Positions 44,666 to 52,430 are shown, counted from the stretch's first letter. The stretch: 64,000 nucleotides of DNA from Reichenbachiella agariperforans (GCF_900142205.1 NZ_FRAA01000002.1:618282-682281); one strand, 5' to 3'. The notes: generated by a model not told the origin, from the sequence alone. A program made the numbers and translations.

Positions 44666-45472
44666 ATGGAACCATCTACAACCCATATAGGCAGGGTATT
44701 TTTATCTGGATCGCTAGAGGAAGACTATACGTGGGAACATATTTCGCCACAGCATATCATCGTATTTCTATACTCGGGAGAGATGACTCTAACCTATGGG
44801 AAAAGTACGCTGACATTTGTAGCTGGAGACACTGTTTTAGTCCCTAAAAACCAATTATTACGGGTCATTAAAAAACCGATAGATGATCAGCCTTTTAAAG
44901 CTGTATCCATGCTTCTTTCCGATGAGGAATTGCGCAGGTTTTATCAAAGTCGTTCTATTTTGGAAAATCGGGATGATAACATAATCAAGCAAAGACCCAT
45001 AAAAGCACACCCTTTATTGGAGAGCTTTTTTCAATCCTTGTTTTCCTACTTTGATATGCAAGACGAACTTCCAGAATCGCTTGTACCCATCAAAGTACAG
45101 GAGGCACTTACCATCATTGATGAAGTAGATAAAAGAGCAAGTTCTATCCTCGGTACATTTAGCGAGATTGGTAAAATAGATTTGGAAAAGTATATGGAAG
45201 AGCATTTTATGTATAACCTTCCATTGGAGCGGTTTGCTTTTCTGACAGGCAGAAGCCTCACAACTTTCAAGTCAGACTTTAAAAAGATATTTAAGAAAAC
45301 GCCTGGAAAATGGCTTACAGAGAAAAGATTGAATTTGGCACATTTCAAACTCACCAACGAAAAACAAAAAGCAACTGAAGTATACCTTATCGCAGGTTTC
45401 GAGAATTTATCTCACTTTTCGTTTGCCTTCAAAAAAGCATTTGGTGTTAGTCCAAGAAATATAAATCAATAG
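44666..45472 (+). CDS. AraC-family transcriptional regulator
   Basis: The 268-residue protein has a cupin-like N-terminal sensor domain (about 10-100, MTLTYGKSTLTFVAGDTVLV). The C-terminal AraC double helix-turn-helix (about 170-268) contains LERFAFLTGRSLTTFKSDFK followed by TPGKWLTEKRLNLA and the second helix IAGFENLSHFSFAFKKAFGV, then SPRNI. It directly follows the SDR gene and is probably its regulator. The inducing ligand is unknown. Confidence 0.9.
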   Translation: MEPSTTHIGRVFLSGSLEEDYTWEHISPQHIIVFLYSGEMTLTYGKSTLTFVAGDTVLVPKNQLLRVIKKPIDDQPFKAVSMLLSDEELRRFYQSRSILENRDDNIIKQRPIKAHPLLESFFQSLFSYFDMQDELPESLVPIKVQEALTIIDEVDKRASSILGTFSEIGKIDLEKYMEEHFMYNLPLERFAFLTGRSLTTFKSDFKKIFKKTPGKWLTEKRLNLAHFKLTNEKQKATEVYLIAGFENLSHFSFAFKKAFGVSPRNINQ

Positions 45473-45498
45473 TCAACAGAACGCTAAAATATAAACCA

Positions 45499-46017
45499 AT
45501 GGAAATATTAAAAGTCGCCCAAGAATGGGCCAGAGCAGAGGTTTTCTCCACTCGATTCTTCATCATTTTTGCCATTCTATTTTTTGCAGCAAGCGCAGGT
45601 TTTTGGCAACTCGGCAAAACCGAATTAGCCAAGGCGTATGTAATTCCATTGCTGGTGGCGGGTGTTTTACTGATGACAATTGGACTTGGATTATTTTTCA
45701 CGAACAAGTCAAGAATCAATCAATTTGAGAAGGCGTATCAACGGGATGCGATAGCTTTTTCAACTTCGGAAATTGCTCGGACTGAAAGCACCTTGAAAGA
45801 ATACACGGTAGTTTTCAAGGTTGTTCCGGTGATTATTATTGTAGCAGCGTTATTGATTATTTTCATCAACACCCCGACTTGGCGAGCTATTGGTATAACA
45901 ACTATTGCCATGATGATAGTTATTTTATTAGTTGATGGTACTGCCCATGCCAGAATGGAAGCTTACGCTAAACAGTTAATAACTTTAGTAAATCAAGATG
46001 GTAACTCACAACTTTAA
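45499..46017 (+). CDS. Small integral membrane protein, unknown function
   Basis: A 172-residue protein with four likely membrane helices: about 20-38 (FFIIFAILFFAASAGFWQLG), 47-67 (VIPLLVAGVLLMTIGLGLFF), 105-125 and 130-147. Both ends and the central loop (QFEKAYQRDAIAFSTSEIAR) are polar. No family was recognised with certainty. It follows the AraC gene by 26 bases and may belong to the same operon. Confidence 0.7.
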   Translation: MEILKVAQEWARAEVFSTRFFIIFAILFFAASAGFWQLGKTELAKAYVIPLLVAGVLLMTIGLGLFFTNKSRINQFEKAYQRDAIAFSTSEIARTESTLKEYTVVFKVVPVIIIVAALLIIFINTPTWRAIGITTIAMMIVILLVDGTAHARMEAYAKQLITLVNQDGNSQL

Positions 46018-46267
46018 TCATAGAGCGATAAAACAATACAGCTAACATGCTGTGATCAAATCATGGCGGTTTTGCTGTGAATGTAAGTTCTCTGCTCTGC
46101 ACTTTGGAAACCCCGCCATATCTCAGATTAGCCACTATAGATTTACGGCCATTTTAGTATGCTATTCTTCAAACCCATCTGTTCTGTAGGGTAGGGATTG
46201 AGAACCTTTCTGCTTTTAACTAACTTGAAAGTGCCTCATGCTGAATGTAGAAAAGCGCATTGCAAAT
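46018..46267. other. Non-coding gap with an attC-like inverted repeat
   Basis: Between the small membrane protein and the dispersed repeat there is no open frame worth reporting. The main content is the imperfect inverted repeat listed at 46041-46132. Confidence 0.5.
46041..46132. repeat. attC-like imperfect inverted repeat
   Basis: Outer arms GCTAA (46041-46045) and TTAGC (46128-46132), and inner arms ATGGCGGTTT (46063-46072) and AAACCCCGCCAT (46108-46119) with two unpaired bases, give a long bulged stem of about 92 bases. Size and bulges resemble integron attC sites, but the 7-base core motifs are not convincing and no integrase gene is present. A non-autonomous element is the alternative. 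Confidence 0.3.
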
Positions 46268-46357
46268 GCTTAAAAAAAGCGTCCTCGTTACAAACGAGGA
46301 CGAGTTGGGCACTGGCGGTCATTTGACCGTCAACCGTCTACTCGATTGTGCATTCGT
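46268..46357. repeat. Palindromic dispersed repeat, copy 1
   Basis: The 42-base left part contains a perfect hairpin (GCGTCCTCGTT, ACA, AACGAGGACG) and on the - strand ends in a T-run, so it acts as a terminator. The right part contains GGCGGTCATTTGACCGTC. It is almost identical to copy 2 at 47726-47835, which has a 20-base insertion between the two parts. The right part supplies the last codons of the DUF4386 gene. The structure recalls REP elements linked to RAYT transposases. Confidence 0.75.
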
Positions 46358-47023
46358 TTTTATTATTAACCCTTTTGTCAGTAGCCATATTGCTAACACG
46401 ATCTCTTGCACTACAAGTGGAATTGATATCAATCCATATTCCGTTGAAATTACTTCAATTAATTGAAATATGATTAAGAAACTGGCTAGCATTATAATTA
46501 TGTTTCCTAAAAACCCCCAAATTGTAATCCACTTCGGAACGAGTTTTTCTTTGTATAAAATTATATAAAAAAGTATGTTACCTAATCCTGTTGCCAAGAT
46601 TACACCTAAATGATTAGTCAAATCACGAAACAATCTTAACATATCTCCTGCTGATTCATAAATGGCTATCTCTGAAGTAGAAGCAGAAGAGTGTTCTTGG
46701 CTTAGAAGAACAAATATTGGTAGTAATATTATTCCACTTAATTGAAATGTAGCTGCCATAAATCGGAAACCTACAAACCCTATCGAAAGAGTTTTGCTAT
46801 ACTGTTTAAGTATTGGGTAAAGTAAAAGCGAAAAGCCAACATAAATAGGCACTAAAAAGAACTGAAATATTCCACCGGTTAAAACTTGATTTTTATTTGG
46901 GTAAACTTCTTCAAGGAATTTATCGCTTTCAACAGTTGGCACAATGCTTAATATGCCAATAATTATTCCTAGAATGATTAAGCCTCCTGCGATTTTTATT
47001 TGATTTCTACTCTTATATGCCAT
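46319..47023 (-). CDS. DUF4386-family membrane protein
   Basis: A 234-residue protein with about six membrane helices (IAGGLIILGIIIGILSIVPT, FFLVPIYVGFSLLLYPIL, and so on). The block VGFRFMAATFQLSGIILLP and the NHLGVILATGLGNILFY region are typical of DUF4386, a family of unknown function. The last 12 residues (TNAQSSRRLTVK) and the stop are encoded by the dispersed repeat, so the original C-terminus was probably replaced. The Crp/Fnr-type gene just upstream on the same strand is probably its regulator. Confidence 0.8.
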   Translation of the reverse strand: MAYKSRNQIKIAGGLIILGIIIGILSIVPTVESDKFLEEVYPNKNQVLTGGIFQFFLVPIYVGFSLLLYPILKQYSKTLSIGFVGFRFMAATFQLSGIILLPIFVLLSQEHSSASTSEIAIYESAGDMLRLFRDLTNHLGVILATGLGNILFYIILYKEKLVPKWITIWGFLGNIIIMLASFLIIFQLIEVISTEYGLISIPLVVQEIVLAIWLLTKGLIIKTNAQSSRRLTVK

Positions 47024-47075
47024 ACATCAAAAGTAGAAACCATTAAATTCAGCTCCATTGACTTTAGTTAAGTAA

Positions 47076-47651
47076 TCACTTTTTACTTATTATTCTTTTT
47101 CTAATTCGACTTAATGATTCTGGTTTGATTCCCAAATAACTGGCTATTTGATGTTGAGGAGCTCTTTGGTGCAGGTCAGGTCTAGCTTTCATCATATTCA
47201 AGTATCTTTCTTCGGGAGTTGATGTCCTAAATTCAGTAAATGAAACCTGTTGTTTAAGAATTATAGTTTCAGCGATTATTCGTGATAACGATTCTAACTG
47301 AGGATACTTTTGAAATGTTTCTTTTTCTAATTTCGGATTTCCCACACTAACAATTGTATCTTCTAAACATTCTAAATAGGATTCTGATGGTTTAAAAGTT
47401 TCATAATTTGCAGGTATAACGGATTGCTCTTCCGTATAGAACTCTATTGTTTTTTCTTCACCATCTTTTAGAAAGTAACTCCTAACGCATCCTTTTATTA
47501 TGAAATAGCACTCATTAGAAATACCTCCTTCTTTGAGTATAACACTCCCTTTTCTGAAAGTTTTTATAAAAGTACTTTCAGAAATAGCGTTTTCTAATTC
47601 TTTAGTTATTACAGTGTATTTTGACAGGTATTTTAATATCTCATTTTTCAC
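47076..47651 (-). CDS. Crp/Fnr-family regulator
   Basis: The 191-residue protein has a cyclic-nucleotide-binding-like beta roll (FRKGSVILKEGGISNECYFI, KGCVRSYFLKDGEEKTIEFY). A C-terminal helix-turn-helix follows in HQIASYLGIKPESLSRIRKR. The motif FRTSTPEERYLNMM before it is usual in Bacteroidota Crp-like proteins of about 190 residues. It lies 52 bases upstream of the DUF4386 gene. The AT-rich coding sequence differs from neighbours outside the accessory region. Confidence 0.87.
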   Translation of the reverse strand: MKNEILKYLSKYTVITKELENAISESTFIKTFRKGSVILKEGGISNECYFIIKGCVRSYFLKDGEEKTIEFYTEEQSVIPANYETFKPSESYLECLEDTIVSVGNPKLEKETFQKYPQLESLSRIIAETIILKQQVSFTEFRTSTPEERYLNMMKARPDLHQRAPQHQIASYLGIKPESLSRIRKRIISKK

Positions 47652-47725
47652 AATTCAACTCTGTCTATTCGGTTTGTTTTTTGTAATACTGACTAACGTC
47701 AAAATCTAATTCTGATTATCAGTTA

Positions 47726-47835
47726 GCTTAAAAAAAGCGTCCTCGTTACAAACGAGGACGAGTTGGGATCTGGTGGTGTGAGAAGCGCACTGGCGGTCAT
47801 TTGACCGTCAGCCGTCTACTCGATTGTGCTTTCGT
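47726..47835. repeat. Palindromic dispersed repeat, copy 2
   Basis: Same orientation and almost the same sequence as copy 1 (46268-46357). The left 42 bases are identical; 20 extra bases (47768-47787) follow; the right part differs at only a few positions. It lies directly after the HerA-like gene on the - strand, where its hairpin plus T-run would end transcription. Confidence 0.75.
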
Positions 47836-47843
47836 GCTTTATT

Positions 47844-49829
47844 TTATTCAATTTCTCTTTCTAAATTTACAATCATCGGCAAATTTGACCGTATAGCTTT
47901 GCCTGTCACTATTGCATGATAGGTTTTCAAATTAGGCAATGTTTGAACCAAGTCTTTTCCTACGTAGTTACCTAAGAAGTTAAAGCTAGTCTCGTCATAA
48001 GCTTGGTAACATATGATAGTATTACATTGAGTAAGGACTGTTTTAGAAACGTTTGCAGTTCTCTGGGCAATAACTAGGAGTCCAACACCATATTTGCGAC
48101 CTTGCAAGGCTACTTGCCCCATTTTATTGACCACTGCTTTGCTGTTAAAATCATTTACACCAAGAAAATTTCCTTCAGGAACTATTGTATGTGCTTCTTC
48201 AAGTACTAGGCATATCCTCATAGGAGAATCTGCTTCATACGCTTCTTTTGCCTTAGAAAAAATAAGACTAATAAAGTTTTCTGTAGATTGAATTACACTA
48301 ACTGTATTACTTACAGTTGGAAGTTCAACTAGTCCAATTGAATCATCTTGGGCGGCTAAAAATGCATCTAGATTATCACTGGTTAGTGAGGTTAATTGCT
48401 GTTTCTTTTTCCACTCTCCTGTGAAATCAATACAAATGACTTTGGTGTCAGATTTTAATTGTTCTATTATCTCTCTTGCGAGAAATGATTTGCCTGAACC
48501 TGTAACACCTATTAAAGCGGTATGATGGCTAATAGCGTCATGTAAATTTATTACTGATGGAAGTTGCGTGTTGGGAATTGAACCTAATTTAAAATCAGGA
48601 TAGGTATATTGTTCTACCTGAATATCACTTGTGTCTGCTTTGAAGATTGGTGTATTAATAGATGGAACCCATCCAAACTTTTGGAAAGACAGGAGGTCAT
48701 TTTTCCAAACTCCTAATTGAATCGCTTCTCCCTCAATGAATCCCGTCTCATTTTTACGTTCTAATTTTTCAAGTTCTGTCGTTCCACTGATTACCTGATA
48801 AAACAGCCTATGACTACTTACTTTAAGTTCTAATAAATCGCCTTCCTGAATGTCGTCTGTTTGTTTTGAATATTCAAATTTTATAGAACCAATAGATGAT
48901 TTTTCAATTACAACACCAACAAAATCTTTTATTCTAAGCGAATTAGATAATTCTAGTATTTGGTCCGTCTCGGTTACTTTATAAACGATATTTCGCTTTA
49001 AAGCTGCTAAATCATTATTGGTTGTTCCTAATTGTAGTACTTTAACCCACTTTTCTTGATTTAGTAGATAGGTATCGAATACGATTCCTGCTATTGCATA
49101 AGCATCTGAATCCTGCATTGTATACTTAAAGTTTAGAATATCAAATCGTTTAATACTCTTACTTCTGTCTTCGTAAAGTTTAACTAAGAATATTTTCTTT
49201 GATTGAACTCCGAAAATTTCTCCAATTGCATTTGACTGGATTTTATTGCGTTCCTTCGTAAATGAATTGTGAAGAGACTTAGGGTCGATGATTAATATTA
49301 AACCCCATAGAATTACCATTGTAAATAGATAAGTATCGCTTACTTCTGATACAATTTCAGCCTTGTAAAGGATGAGAACAGAGATAAAAACAAATGAGTA
49401 AATAACTTTACCTCGCCCTAAAAAAACTGCAATATTCTTAATGCTATTGGATAATTTGTTTCTAACTGAATCAGGACTTTCATTATCAGAAGTGAGCGCA
49501 ATAGCGGTGATAGAGAGTATGATTAAAATCCCGATTAACAAAATTGTAGAGCCCCAAAGTGTGTTGTTGGTAAATGTCCCTTTTATAGAGACATATACGA
49601 GCAATAAAGGAATTGAATTTGTTATTACATTTTTTGGAGATGAATAGTAAGGTTCTATGAACAGGATTGAAAAAAACAACATAAATAGACCTGAATAAAA
49701 CCAAATATTCTTGGTTGAAGTGTCAGGTAAAATAGAATCTGTGAGTAGATAATGAATTCCTATGAATAATACTGAACTGACTAAAAGAAGAATGAATCTA
49801 TTTGTTATGTAAAACTTTAGTTTGTCCAT
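47844..49829 (-). CDS. Membrane-anchored HerA/DUF87-type ATPase
   Basis: The 661-residue protein starts with about six membrane helices (residues 8-190). A beta-rich HAS-barrel-like stretch follows (about 210-340), then a RecA-fold ATPase of the HerA/FtsK class: Walker A HTALIGVTGSGKSFLAREII (about 440), Walker B RICLVLEEAHTIV (about 543) and LQGRKYGVGLLVIAQRTANV (sensor and arginine region). HerA ATPases are DNA translocases that work with nucleases such as NurA, and several anti-phage systems pair them with Sir2, DUF4297 or other effectors. No partner nuclease is adjacent. Membrane anchoring suggests DNA transport or surveillance at the membrane. Function is inferred. Confidence 0.75.
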   Translation of the reverse strand: MDKLKFYITNRFILLLVSSVLFIGIHYLLTDSILPDTSTKNIWFYSGLFMLFFSILFIEPYYSSPKNVITNSIPLLLVYVSIKGTFTNNTLWGSTILLIGILIILSITAIALTSDNESPDSVRNKLSNSIKNIAVFLGRGKVIYSFVFISVLILYKAEIVSEVSDTYLFTMVILWGLILIIDPKSLHNSFTKERNKIQSNAIGEIFGVQSKKIFLVKLYEDRSKSIKRFDILNFKYTMQDSDAYAIAGIVFDTYLLNQEKWVKVLQLGTTNNDLAALKRNIVYKVTETDQILELSNSLRIKDFVGVVIEKSSIGSIKFEYSKQTDDIQEGDLLELKVSSHRLFYQVISGTTELEKLERKNETGFIEGEAIQLGVWKNDLLSFQKFGWVPSINTPIFKADTSDIQVEQYTYPDFKLGSIPNTQLPSVINLHDAISHHTALIGVTGSGKSFLAREIIEQLKSDTKVICIDFTGEWKKKQQLTSLTSDNLDAFLAAQDDSIGLVELPTVSNTVSVIQSTENFISLIFSKAKEAYEADSPMRICLVLEEAHTIVPEGNFLGVNDFNSKAVVNKMGQVALQGRKYGVGLLVIAQRTANVSKTVLTQCNTIICYQAYDETSFNFLGNYVGKDLVQTLPNLKTYHAIVTGKAIRSNLPMIVNLEREIE

Positions 49830-49905
49830 GTGATTTTATTAGTCTATTCAATTCAATGATTTTTATATTGCAGATGGCTTTTCTGCATGTATCCCAACAT
49901 TTCGC

Positions 49906-49923
49906 TATACGCAATTGCGTATA
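49906..49923. promoter_or_regulatory. 18-base perfect palindrome upstream of the HerA-like gene
   Basis: TATACGCAATTGCGTATA is fully self-complementary and lies 77 bases before the HerA-like start on the - strand. An operator for a dimeric regulator is likely. No regulator gene is adjacent. Confidence 0.5.
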
Positions 49924-50168
49924 TATATTATTGGTATCAACACTATGTCAGTCATTGATATCCCCAAGAATACCCCTTAGCCCTGATAGATACAAGCAAG
50001 CGGGGCTCTAAGATCAAAGTACAGCCTGTATATACCTAGATACAGGGGGTTTTCAGTGAAGTGTATCAGGATTTGCCCCTGACGCCATCGGGAAGGAAAC
50101 CGTGATGCTAAATACTGCCCTGTAGGCTGCAGAAAGGGGCTGTTTTTGTCTTTTCAAAAACCCGTGCA
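49924..50168. other. Non-coding spacer, no gene found
   Basis: Only short frames occur. Small inverted repeats are present (for example GCCCCTGACG..., 50076 on), but none has a clear terminator form. The 22-base array begins at its right edge. Confidence 0.4.
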
Positions 50169-50410
50169 GGTTCGTCTCAAAGTCTGCACGGGTTTGACCT
50201 AAAGTCTGCGCAGATTCGGAGCAAAGTCTGCGCAGGTTTGATCTAAAGTCTGCGCGGGTTCGGAGCAAAATCTGCGCAGGTTCAGAGCAAAGTCTGCGCG
50301 GGTTTTCTAGCAAACCTGTACAGGTTTAGCGTAAAGTCACAGCAGGTTTGTGGCAAAGTATCAGTAGGTTTTTGGTAAAGCCTCAGTAGGTTTGGGACAA
50401 AGTCTGCGCA
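50169..50410. repeat. Tandem array of eleven 22-base units
   Basis: Exactly 11 units of 22 bases fill 242 bases with no length change. Units share the 16-base frame AAAGTCTGCGCRGGTT; the remaining 6 bases vary (for example CGTCTC, TGACCT, CGGAGC, TGATCT). Units 7-10 are more diverged, and unit 11 returns to the consensus. The period of 22 is not a multiple of 3, so the array is not coding. Sites of about two helical turns suggest an iteron-like protein-binding array on one DNA face. Confidence 0.9.
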
Positions 50411-50490
50411 GACGGATCAAAATAAGGCGTATCTATAAAAATCGGAGATAATATTAAACGCTTAGGTAGTCAATGCGATTGGGGAAAACC

Positions 50491-50657
50491 CATACTTTGA
50501 TTTCCCGAGAGCGTACTTTATCCACCCATGAACACGCTTCATGTTCCCCAACGCATAATTGCATTGAAAAACCCATACTACAGTTGCCCCAGAGCATACT
50601 TCAACTTCCCGAGACCGTACTTTGTCTGCCCCAGAGCATACTTCGGAATCGTCCCGA
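50491..50657. repeat. Degenerate tandem array of eight 21-base units
   Basis: Units start at 50491, 50512, 50533, 50554, 50574, 50595, 50616 and 50637; the fourth is 20 bases. A typical unit is CATACTTCAACTTCCCGAGA plus one base; the CATACTT and CCCGAGA/CCCCAGAG parts are the most constant. It lies 80 bases beyond the 22-base array with an unrelated unit sequence, so the two arrays arose separately. Confidence 0.75.
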
Positions 50658-50682
50658 AATAAGTTGACAGGTTATAGATAAA

Positions 50683-50820
50683 TACATACAGATACGGGGA
50701 GGTGTGGGTGCAGTACAAAAACACAGACTGCTGTTGATAGCTAGCAAGTGCCCTGTGCATAGAACACTTCATAGCCCTGTGGAGGTTAACCCCTCGCTGA
50801 CTGGTCAGTCAGCGAGGGGT
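50683..50820 (+). pseudogene. 3' remnant of a second hydrolase-OsmC gene
   Basis: Translation from 50717 gives QKHRLLLIASKCPVHRTLHS followed by PVEVNPSLTG. The intact gene at 42-43 kb reads QKKRLLEIANKCPVHRTLHS, then QVEVNTSLTD. Many third-position differences between the two show long separate descent. The similarity fades upstream of about 50683, and a frameshift near 50715 and loss of the stop codon show that it is not functional. The first ~370 codons are gone. Confidence 0.8.
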
Positions 50821-50828
50821 TGTTTTTT
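50788..50828 (+). terminator. Terminator at the end of the OsmC remnant
   Basis: A 16-base perfect stem (50788-50803 with 50806-50821, arm AACCCCTCGCTGACTG), loop GT, then TGTTTTTT. It is a stronger version of the hairpin seen at the end of the intact osmC-fusion gene. Confidence 0.85.
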
Positions 50829-50837
50829 AATCTTGTA

Positions 50838-52058
50838 TTAAGACTGACTTGCTTGTTTTCTTTGCCAGAAAAATATGAATAAGAACACCCCGATCAGGAG
50901 CATAGGGATGATGGCGATATTCGCCAGTGTGGCTTGACCAGCTGCGAGCTCTAATGCTTCGCCCGTGAGCCCCTCTGCTGCTTTGGTGGCACGGTGTCCT
51001 TCGATCCACCCACCGATGATGGGCTGAAAGATCGATAACCCGAGCATACCCACTCCACCAATTAGCGACATGCCGAGCGCACCTGTTTTGGGCTGGTACT
51101 CCGCGATGAAGGAGATCATCGTAGGCCAGAAGTAGCACACGCCGATGGCGAACAAGATCGCTGCGAAATAGACCATACCACCCGTGGCGATACTCATTAG
51201 ATAGATGGCTACTGATGCGATCACTGCTGATGACAACAGGACGCCCGTGATGTTGAGTCTGTGAATCAGTGGTCCAGCGAAGAACCTACCGACAGCCATC
51301 AGTACTGTTACCATGGCTAGCACTAGGAGCGGTTGTGCGCCAGAGTTGGCGAGGATTCTTTCTACCCAAGACTGTGTCCCGAGTTCTGTCGTGGCAGTCA
51401 GTGCCATACAGATCAGCATCACCCAGTAGATCGGTGACTTCAGGATGGCTTTGAAATTTTCGGCAGTCGAGCTGCTAGATTCGCTGCGTGTCTCAGGGAA
51501 TTTTTGTCCACGGAACATCACGAAATAAATGATAGCAGGGATATACATGATCGATAGCTTCAGTTGCCATCCCCAGCCGATGTTGGCAACCAATAGTGCC
51601 AAGATAGACCCTATAGCGATCCCGCCAGGAAACCAAACGTGGAATCGGTTGAGCATCGTTGCGCGTTTTTCGGTGTACATCGAGGCGATCATCGGGTTGT
51701 AAGCTGCCTCGACCATACCGTTGGCAAAACTGATGAAGAATGTAGAAAAGAATAGTGTGTAGAAGCTATTGGATAGAATCGAAAAGGTGATCCCGATAAA
51801 GTGACAGATGAATGCCACATTACCTATTTTTCTTGGCCCGAGCGTGTTGTAGAGCGGCCCGCCGATTAGTGTGGCGATCGGAAAACCGAAGATACCCATG
51901 AAGTTGATCCAGCCGAGCTGGCGATCCGTCAGGCTCATGTCAGCGACTAGGTCGTTCATGATCCCAGCGCGAATACCAAAGGCAAAGGCAGTCGTCAGCA
52001 GCGCAAAGCAACTGGCTATAAATAATCTGTTCTTGTTTAATTGTGATTGCATAGTCAT
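50838..52058 (-). CDS. MFS transporter
   Basis: A 406-residue protein with twelve membrane helices. Helix 1 begins LFIASCFALLTTAFAFGIRA, and the loop 2-3 motif is GGPLYNTLGPRKIGNV, the usual MFS signature G..(Y)...G.R. FFSTFFISFANGMVEAAYNP resembles the nucleoside/sugar-type group of Bacteroidota. The substrate cannot be told. It stands alone, with a long upstream gap that should hold its promoter and a convergent terminator of another unit beyond its stop. Confidence 0.88.
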   Translation of the reverse strand: MTMQSQLNKNRLFIASCFALLTTAFAFGIRAGIMNDLVADMSLTDRQLGWINFMGIFGFPIATLIGGPLYNTLGPRKIGNVAFICHFIGITFSILSNSFYTLFFSTFFISFANGMVEAAYNPMIASMYTEKRATMLNRFHVWFPGGIAIGSILALLVANIGWGWQLKLSIMYIPAIIYFVMFRGQKFPETRSESSSSTAENFKAILKSPIYWVMLICMALTATTELGTQSWVERILANSGAQPLLVLAMVTVLMAVGRFFAGPLIHRLNITGVLLSSAVIASVAIYLMSIATGGMVYFAAILFAIGVCYFWPTMISFIAEYQPKTGALGMSLIGGVGMLGLSIFQPIIGGWIEGHRATKAAEGLTGEALELAAGQATLANIAIIPMLLIGVFLFIFFWQRKQASQS

Positions 52059-52329
52059 TTAGTCATGTTTCAATCTTTAATATTATTCAAAATGAATGGG
52101 AAATTCATTACGTCTGGATACATGTAGTAGAAATGACGTGCTAAAAAGGAACAATTGCCCCCTTACCGTTGTGTTTTATGCAGCGCTTTTTTCAATGGAT
52201 TGGTCATTTGTAAGTGTTGGTATATGCCAAGTTTGTTTTCTTATGGACTGTTTTGCGGGGTGCTGGACGTGGTGAATTTCGATGAGTAGCCCTATGGCCC
52301 ATGAGATTGGGGACTTTTTTGTTCAAAAT
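52059..52329. other. Upstream region of the MFS gene, no gene found
   Basis: This stretch must hold the MFS promoter on the - strand; no clear motif was seen. No coding frame or repeat is supported in it. Confidence 0.4.
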
Positions 52330-52430
52330 TTTAAACAAAAAAAAACGGGTCGGAAGCAAACTCTCCCAACCCGAATAGAACTTAGGGCGTCTCCCTAAGC
52401 TAACCTATTTAACCTAACCTTATCTTTCGT
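52330..52430 (-). ncRNA. Candidate structured small RNA on the - strand
   Basis: Reading the - strand, AAGGTTAGGTTA (ending 52410) is followed by a hairpin CTTAGGG/CCCTAAG. A terminator comes next (CGGGTTGGG and CCGACCCG arms, about 52343-52370) with a run of nine T. A terminator with no gene upstream on that strand points to a small transcript. No known family is recognised. Confidence 0.4.

Noticed and set aside
46018-46267. Functional integron
   Set aside because: No integrase gene and no second attC-like site with proper core motifs in the window.
50053-50313. Minus-strand 86-codon frame in the tandem array
   Set aside because: It is produced by the 22-base repeats; the period is not a multiple of three and the translation has no protein character.
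50169-50410. CRISPR array
   Set aside because: Units are 22 bases with no 30-base spacers, the variable part is only 6 bases, and no cas gene is present.
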